Positions 62,109-64,000 of a stretch of 64,000 nt of DNA are shown here, piece by piece. The translations under genes and the position numbers were made by a program. The DNA lies in the NCBI RefSeq assembly GCF_000152965.1, contig NZ_CH902583.1, forward strand, positions 1,859,101 to 1,923,100. The letters are read 5' to 3'. The notes under the pieces are model-generated. The model saw nothing but the letters and a program-made list of their open reading frames with translations, had not been told where the DNA came from and ran no database searches. Within the stretch, counting starts at the first letter, position 1. Every line of letters starts with the position of its first letter. The stretch comes from Roseobacter sp. MED193. Lineage in GTDB: Bacteria > Pseudomonadota > Alphaproteobacteria > Rhodobacterales > Rhodobacteraceae.

Positions 62109-63554
62109 CTACTCTGGGTCGGTGCTGTAAATCAAACGCTCATCACAGGGGGCAACCCGCAGGATATTGGTGGTACCCGGAACATTGAAGGGCACGCCGG
62201 CAGTTACCACGATCTGATCCGTCTCAGTGGCAAAGCCCCCTGCCCGCGCGGCCCGCGCGGCGCTGACAACCGCTCCTTTGAACCGAGACTGGTCCGGAGT
62301 CAGGACGCAGTAGCAACCCCAGCTCAGCGCCAAACGTCGGGCGGTTTTTGCCAATGGAGTCAACGCAATGATTGGCACGCCTGGGCGCTCACGCGCGGTT
62401 AACAGGGCTGTGGTGCCGCTTTGGGTAAAGCAGCAGATCGCCTTGATCTCGGTTTTCTCCGCAATCTCGCGCGCGGCAGAGACCATAGCATCCGCAACGG
62501 TATCACCCTTAGCGGAACGAGAGGCGGCTATGATCTGGCTATAGGTAGGATCCGCTTCCACCTCTGTCGCAACCCGATCCATGGTCTGCACGGCCTCAAT
62601 CGGGTAGCTGCCCGCAGCAGATTCGGCGCTCAGCATGATGGCATCGGTGCCTTCATAGATCGCAGTGGCAACGTCTGACACCTCAGCACGGGTGGGCATC
62701 GGGCTTTCAATCATGCTTTCCAGCATCTGAGTCGCTACGATCACCGGCTTGGCCGCCGCGCGGCATTTACGCACCAAACGTTTCTGGATCGGTGGTACCG
62801 CAGCCACTGGCAGCTCCACGCCAAGATCGCCGCGCGCCACCATGATCCCATCTGAAGCATCAAGAATTTCGCCAAAGCGCTCAACCGCTGAAGGTTTTTC
62901 AATTTTCGAAAGCACCGCCGCGCGGCCATCGGCCAAGCCTTTGGCCTCAAAGACATCCTTGGCCCGCTGGACAAAGGACAATGCCAGCCAATCAACGCCA
63001 AGGTTGCAGGCAAATTCCAGATCTGCACGGTCTTTCTCGGACAGTGCCGCCAGTGGCAAGACGACATCTGGCACATTGACGCCCTTGCGGTTGGAGATTG
63101 TACCGCCAATCACCACTTCGCAATCGGCAAAATCAGCACCACAGCTCATCACTTTAAGGCGGATCTTGCCATCATTGACCAAAAGATGCGCGCCCGGCTC
63201 CAAAGCCGCAAAGATTTCTGGGTGCGGCAGACATACACGGGACAGATCGCCCTCCGCCTCGTCCAGATCCATCCGAAAGGCCGCGCCCGGCTCTAACTCC
63301 TCTGATCCATTGGCAAACACGCCAACCCTAAGCTTTGGCCCCTGAAGGTCCGCCAAGATGCCAATCGTGCGGTCCAGATCCTGTTCGACCTGCCGAATGA
63401 TCGCATGTTTTTCAGCAATTTCGGGATGGGTGCCGTGGGACATATTCAAACGAAACACATCAGCTCCAGCCTCAAACAGTGCCCGGATGGTTTCATAGGT
63501 TTCCGATGCGGGTCCCAGAGTGGCGACAATCTTTACGTTGCGCGAGCGTTTCAT
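62109..63554 (-). CDS. pyk: Pyruvate kinase
   Basis: A 481-residue glycolytic enzyme converting phosphoenolpyruvate and ADP to pyruvate and ATP. Barrel motifs: KIVATLGPASETYETIRALFEAGADVFRLNMSHGTH, the catalytic Lys in AAVLSKIEKPSAVERFGEILDASDGIMVARGDLGVELP, and ATQMLESMIESPMPTRAEVSDVATAIYEGTDAIMLSAESAAGSYPIEAVQTM. The C-terminal allosteric domain (AICCFTQSGTTALLTARERPGVPIIALTP) is complete. GAGGAGACC precedes the ATG. Likely operonic with the small membrane protein gene downstream. Confidence 0.98.
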   Translation of the reverse strand: MKRSRNVKIVATLGPASETYETIRALFEAGADVFRLNMSHGTHPEIAEKHAIIRQVEQDLDRTIGILADLQGPKLRVGVFANGSEELEPGAAFRMDLDEAEGDLSRVCLPHPEIFAALEPGAHLLVNDGKIRLKVMSCGADFADCEVVIGGTISNRKGVNVPDVVLPLAALSEKDRADLEFACNLGVDWLALSFVQRAKDVFEAKGLADGRAAVLSKIEKPSAVERFGEILDASDGIMVARGDLGVELPVAAVPPIQKRLVRKCRAAAKPVIVATQMLESMIESPMPTRAEVSDVATAIYEGTDAIMLSAESAAGSYPIEAVQTMDRVATEVEADPTYSQIIAASRSAKGDTVADAMVSAAREIAEKTEIKAICCFTQSGTTALLTARERPGVPIIALTPLAKTARRLALSWGCYCVLTPDQSRFKGAVVSAARAARAGGFATETDQIVVTAGVPFNVPGTTNILRVAPCDERLIYSTDPE

Positions 63555-63707
63555 CGGGGGTCTCCTCTAGGGTAAATCACGGGTCACTGTGCAGAACAGG
63601 TGACACCAAGGCAAATGTTACCGCAAACAGCATTGAGGGGCTTATCGCCCAATTCCCATTCTGCTGCAACTGCAGTAAAGCTATTCTCAACAACAGGCGA
63701 CAAATCC

Positions 63708-64000
63708 ATGACATATAGACCATTCACAATCGAAGGGGGCAACCGCCCTGGCCGGTGGCTCATCACCTGCGACCACGCGAGCAATGTGGTGCCGCCCTTT
63801 GTTGGCGGAGGGGATCTGGGCCTGCCAGAGGCTGATATGCAACGCCATATCGCCTATGATCCCGGCGCCCTGGCGGTTTGCCAGCTATTGGGTAAACGCC
63901 TGAACGCCCCGGTGGTGGCCTCAAATTTCTCGCGCCTAGTGATCGACCCAAACCGCGGCGAAGATGATCCCACTCTGCTAATGCAACTCTATGACGGGAC
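63708..64000 (+). CDS. N-formylglutamate amidohydrolase, N-terminal part (cut by window edge)
   Basis: The first 97 residues of an FGase-family hydrolase: RWLITCDHASNVVPPFVGGGDLGLPEADMQRHIAYDPGALAVCQLLGKRLNAPVVASNFSRLVIDPNRGEDDPTLLMQLYDG. The TCDHASNxVP metal-binding start, HIAYDPGA and SRLVIDPNR are diagnostic. The family hydrolyses N-formyl-L-glutamate, classically at the end of histidine degradation. It is divergent from pyk. Weak ribosome-binding site; the remainder lies beyond base 64000. Confidence 0.9.
   Translation, partial: MTYRPFTIEGGNRPGRWLITCDHASNVVPPFVGGGDLGLPEADMQRHIAYDPGALAVCQLLGKRLNAPVVASNFSRLVIDPNRGEDDPTLLMQLYDG

Overview
The window looks like chromosomal DNA of a marine Rhodobacteraceae (Roseobacter-group) alphaproteobacterium. 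It has high GC, a CarD/boxA-type rRNA leader, a TrcR (DUF1013) cell-cycle regulator, COQ9, a fused NuoE/NuoF-type formate dehydrogenase subunit, an NDUFS4-like complex I subunit and a dnaX-ybaB-recR neighbourhood. It is a mosaic of housekeeping genes and small metabolic or regulatory islands. There is no IS element, CRISPR array or intact prophage.

Layout: 0-1.3 kb holds the 5' part of a 16S rRNA gene (minus strand) with its leader and promoter. 1.3-9.7 kb is a putative methylated-amine catabolic cluster: an MttB-superfamily methyltransferase, an N-methylproline-demethylase-like flavoprotein, a pyrroline-5-carboxylate-reductase-like protein and a second Old-Yellow-Enzyme-type flavoprotein, with a divergent TetR regulator, then a LysR regulator and a DUF1330 protein. 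9.8-15.2 kb encodes a two-gene NAD-dependent formate dehydrogenase with a LysR gene upstream. 15.8-18.3 kb has a secreted Cache-like protein and a chemoreceptor. 18.5-23.5 kb has a DsbA-like oxidoreductase, a YdcF protein, uvrB, an NDUFS4-like subunit and a GNAT enzyme. 23.6-29.8 kb is a tripartite tricarboxylate transporter (tctCBA) divergent from its TctDE two-component system, which is co-transcribed with an extra periplasmic binding protein. 29.9-31.8 kb has an integrase remnant, tRNA-Arg(TCT), rlmF and the SRP RNA gene.

31.9-41.5 kb contains a CpdB-like phosphodiesterase, nudC, an SRPBCC protein, a cobalamin riboswitch controlling an uncharacterised Cys/His protein, a tyrosine-phosphatase-like protein, dnaX, ybaB, a cold-shock gene and recR. 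41.6-49.5 kb contains trcR, an RNase T2, a quinone oxidoreductase, COQ9, rpsU, a possible small RNA, a P450 with a divergent MarR regulator, PPK2 and an Lrp regulator. 49.6-54.7 kb contains alanine dehydrogenase, MscL and MscS channels, two GNAT enzymes and YtoQ. 54.8-64 kb contains pheST, a class III adenylate cyclase, two lipoproteins, rplT-rpmI, pyruvate kinase and the start of an N-formylglutamate amidohydrolase.

The most interesting candidates are the methylated-amine cluster (an MttB-like protein with no corrinoid partner nearby), the B12-riboswitch-controlled orphan protein, the relic integration site beside tRNA-Arg and rlmF, a promoter-associated array of three stem-loops between rpsU and the P450 gene, and two cases of an orphan periplasmic sensor-like protein encoded next to a membrane receptor (Cache/MCP and SBP/TctE). 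Functional assignments rest on recognisable motifs and family resemblance read by eye; no database search was possible.
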